Positions 63,998 through 64,000 of a DNA stretch of 64,000 bases are shown piece after piece. Below the pieces are notes generated by a model. It ran no database searches, was not told the origin of the DNA, and saw only the letters and a list, made by a program, of their open reading frames with translations. A program made the position numbers and the translations under genes. Positions within the stretch are counted from its first letter, which is position 1, and each line of letters starts with the position of its first letter. This DNA comes from Lentisphaerales bacterium (lineage in GTDB: Bacteria > Verrucomicrobiota > Lentisphaeria > Lentisphaerales > Lentisphaeraceae): positions 54,185 through 118,184 of the forward strand of contig JAKVBD010000008.1 of assembly GCA_022446985.1 (NCBI GenBank), given 5' to 3'.

Positions 63998-64000
63998 CTT

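Overview
The window looks like a chromosome segment from a marine PVC-superphylum bacterium, most likely a Lentisphaera-type member of the Lentisphaerota. This is inferred from the mix of genes: several Cys-type sulfatases, short prepilin-like proteins with the FTLVELLVVIAIIGIL signature, a PEP-CTERM surface protein, a DUF1080 protein, a FecR/LamG protein next to an ECF sigma factor, and a planctomycete-style Ser/Thr kinase. Base composition is moderately AT-rich. Housekeeping genes (pgk, eno, miaB, rsmI, rnpB, pal, tRNA-Arg) are scattered between accessory blocks.

Layout. 1-5.4 kb: end of a DUF4340 gene, a PEP-CTERM gene with an internal stop, and a large secreted propeller/phytase-like protein. 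5.4-12 kb: three sulfatases, two of them recent duplicates flanking a leucine-rich-repeat protein. 12-15 kb: a pair of related secreted proteins, one with papain-like catalytic residues and one without. 15-19.4 kb: a chemoreceptor with three tandem sensor repeats, an EF-hand protein and an SppA-type protease. 19.6-32.8 kb: a seven-gene operon with 19 CXXCH haem motifs in three cytochromes, plus a porin-like barrel, a membrane-anchored FAD/[2Fe-2S] reductase, a two-haem cytochrome b and a cyclic-nucleotide-domain/four-cluster ferredoxin fusion. 32.9-34.6 kb: a heavily decayed chemoreceptor gene. 34.8-38.2 kb: pgk, a tandem prepilin pair (one with a nonsense codon) and a VanZ-like protein. 38.2-43.3 kb: a translationally coupled DUF3450-ExbB-ExbB-ExbD-TonB-TPR operon. 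43.6-48.9 kb: a Tat-exported TIM-barrel protein, then a signalling island (ECF sigma, kinase, two small membrane proteins). 49-50.2 kb: the 3' remnant of a group II intron fused to a broken prepilin gene. 50.3-54 kb: an oxidoreductase, larC and eno. 54-54.6 kb: a four-helix-bundle gene flanked by short repeats. 54.7-57.8 kb: ECF sigma, FecR-LamG and DUF1080. 57.8-64 kb: cutA, small proteins, a hydrolase, rnpB, rsmI, miaB, two Pal-like lipoproteins and tRNA-Arg(ACG).

The best candidate for an undescribed system is the 19.6-32.8 kb operon. Its parts can be read as a chain from cytoplasmic NAD(P)H through a flavoprotein and a ferredoxin carrying cyclic-nucleotide-binding domains, across the inner membrane by cytochrome b, and out through periplasmic multihaem cytochromes toward an outer-membrane barrel. 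No known terminal oxidoreductase is encoded in it. A second point of interest is the kinase at 46.5 kb: it lacks the usual beta-3 lysine and has a lysine in the glycine-rich loop, as in eukaryotic WNK kinases. The window also has several broken genes (PEP-CTERM, two prepilins, one chemoreceptor, one intron), all in accessory or surface/sensory families.
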